Source of the DNA: Candidatus Omnitrophota bacterium
GTDB lineage: Bacteria > Omnitrophota > 4484-213
Length of the DNA stretch: 6,099 nt
Reading direction: 5' to 3'
Assembly (NCBI GenBank): GCA_030639955.1
Contig: DAOWKH010000003.1
Span: 1 to 6,099 of the forward strand
The translations under genes and the position numbers were made by a program. Shown one piece after another: positions 5,305-6,099 of the stretch; the stretch's first letter is position 1; every line of letters starts with the position of its first letter. The notes beneath the pieces are model-generated. The model was not told the DNA's origin and searched no databases. It saw only the letters and a program-made list of their open reading frames with translations.

Positions 5305-6099
5305 ACTACGATATTAAAGATATAAAATTATCAGCAAAGGGGAAATTGCGTATTGAATGGGCAAGGCAAAATATGCCTGTGCTTAATCTAATTCAACACA
5401 GGTTTACAAAAGAGAAACCTTTAAAAGATATCAAAATTGGCTGTTGTCTGCATATAACTACGGAGACAGCAAACTTAGCGATTACTTTGAAAGCGGGAGG
5501 AGCGAATGTCTTTCTCTGTGCCTCTAATCCTCTGTCTACTCAGGATGATGTTGCCGCATCTCTGATAAAAGATTATAAAATCCCTGTTTTTGCGAGCAAA
5601 GGAGAGGATAAAAAAACCTATTATCGCCATCTGCAGGCGGTTTTAAAGCAAAATCCTCAAATTACAATGGATGACGGAGCGGATTTGGTAAGTGCCGCTC
5701 ACCGCTCACCGCTCACCGCTCACCGAAATATTCTTGGGGGGACCGAGGAGACTACTACCGGAGTAATCCGCCTGCGGGCAATGGAGAAAAAGGAAGTTTT
5801 GAAATATCCCGTAATTGCCGTAAATGATGCCCAGACAAAGCACTTCTTTGACAACCGTTATGGCACTGGACAGAGCACAATAGATGGTATTTTGCGGGCA
5901 ACGAATACCTTGCTTGCCGGCAGCAACTTCGTGGTTTGTGCTTACGGATTCTGCGGGCGAGGAGTAGCTATGCGTGCCAAGGGAATGGGAGCAAAAGTAA
6001 TTGTCTGTGAGGTAGAACCACTAAAGGCCTTGGAGGCGACGATGGATGGTTTTGCGGTTCTACCCCTAAAAGAGGCAAGCAAAATCGGAGATATTTTTA
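5301..6099 (+). CDS. ahcY: Adenosylhomocysteinase (S-adenosylhomocysteine hydrolase), N-terminal part
   Basis: AhcY reversibly splits S-adenosylhomocysteine, the by-product of SAM-dependent methylation, into adenosine and homocysteine using bound NAD. The frame is open from ATG 5301 to the right edge: 266 residues of an expected 400-430. Motifs: WARQNMPVL (20-28), CCLHITTETANLAITL (48-63, substrate site), ASNPLSTQDDVAASL (74-88), MDDGADLV (123-130), GGTEETTTGVIRLRAM (146-161), VNDAQTKHFFDNRYGTGQS (174-192, with the catalytic Lys180 and Asp/Asn residues), and AYGFCGRG (214-221) opening the NAD-binding Rossmann fold. LHITTETA and SNPLSTQDDVAA resemble the Thermotoga/archaeal branch more than the proteobacterial one. 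It overlaps metK by four bases, giving a compact SAM synthesis and recycling operon. Residues 132-142 are encoded by a 7-bp tandem repeat, yet the segment keeps its normal length and the frame stays open. Confidence 0.97.
   Translation, partial: MNYDIKDIKLSAKGKLRIEWARQNMPVLNLIQHRFTKEKPLKDIKIGCCLHITTETANLAITLKAGGANVFLCASNPLSTQDDVAASLIKDYKIPVFASKGEDKKTYYRHLQAVLKQNPQITMDDGADLVSAAHRSPLTAHRNILGGTEETTTGVIRLRAMEKKEVLKYPVIAVNDAQTKHFFDNRYGTGQSTIDGILRATNTLLAGSNFVVCAYGFCGRGVAMRAKGMGAKVIVCEVEPLKALEATMDGFAVLPLKEASKIGDIF
5695..5725. repeat. Perfect heptanucleotide tandem repeat inside ahcY
   Basis: CCGCTCA is repeated four times without error, plus a partial CCG (31 bases). Read in frame it gives AAHRSPLTAHR at residues 132-142, between DDGADLV and NILGGTEETTTG. 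Family members have about 12 residues here, with a conserved His that His134 can satisfy, so length is kept while the local sequence is replaced by repeat. Gain or loss of one unit would shift the frame. Confidence 0.92.

Noticed and set aside
5676..5730. Frameshift or broken ahcY caused by the tandem repeat
   Set aside because: The frame reads cleanly from DDGADLV through the repeat into NILGGTEETTTG, with normal spacing for the family, and stays open to the window end.

Overview
The window looks like a bacterial chromosomal segment of moderately low G+C. It carries six protein genes, all on the + strand: the 3' end of a YvcK/CofD-like gene, ptsH (HPr), ptsI (enzyme I), a bifunctional phosphoglucose/phosphomannose isomerase, metK, and the 5' part of ahcY. 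No tRNA, rRNA, transposase gene or CRISPR array is visible. The gene mix (regulatory-type HPr with a Ser phosphorylation motif, short SIS-domain PGI/PMI, Thermotoga/archaeal-flavoured AhcY) together with many short palindromic and tandem repeats suggests a little-studied lineage such as an Omnitrophota-like candidate phylum. That placement is inference, not proof.

Layout: 2-541 holds the C-terminal part of YvcK. A stem-loop and a GATTACAC-type repeat module (567-668) separate it from the tightly coupled ptsH-ptsI pair (668-940 and 940-2676, sharing one base). A second, longer copy of the same repeat module (2714-2860), interrupted by a GC-rich palindrome, lies between ptsI and the isomerase gene (2845-3909) and runs into its start codon. 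A 249-bp gap (3910-4158) is filled almost entirely by one nested imperfect palindrome (3924-4122). metK (4159-5304) follows, overlapping ahcY (5301 to the window end) by four bases (ATGA).

Functionally there are two groups. YvcK, HPr, EI and the hexose-phosphate isomerase deal with carbon flux and its control; no sugar-specific EII gene is visible here. MetK and AhcY form the make-and-clear pair of the S-adenosylmethionine cycle and are almost certainly co-transcribed.

The most unusual content is non-coding or repeat-derived. (1) The metK leader has a 199-nt nested palindrome whose 3' half contains a segment (4059-4070) that can instead pair with the metK Shine-Dalgarno region (4147-4157), an arrangement like a translational switch. 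It matches no SAM riboswitch class I recognise. (2) Two homologous repeat modules end exactly at or inside the start codons of ptsH and the isomerase gene. (3) Degenerate 7-bp tandem repeats lie inside two conserved enzyme genes in frame, although 7 is not a multiple of 3.
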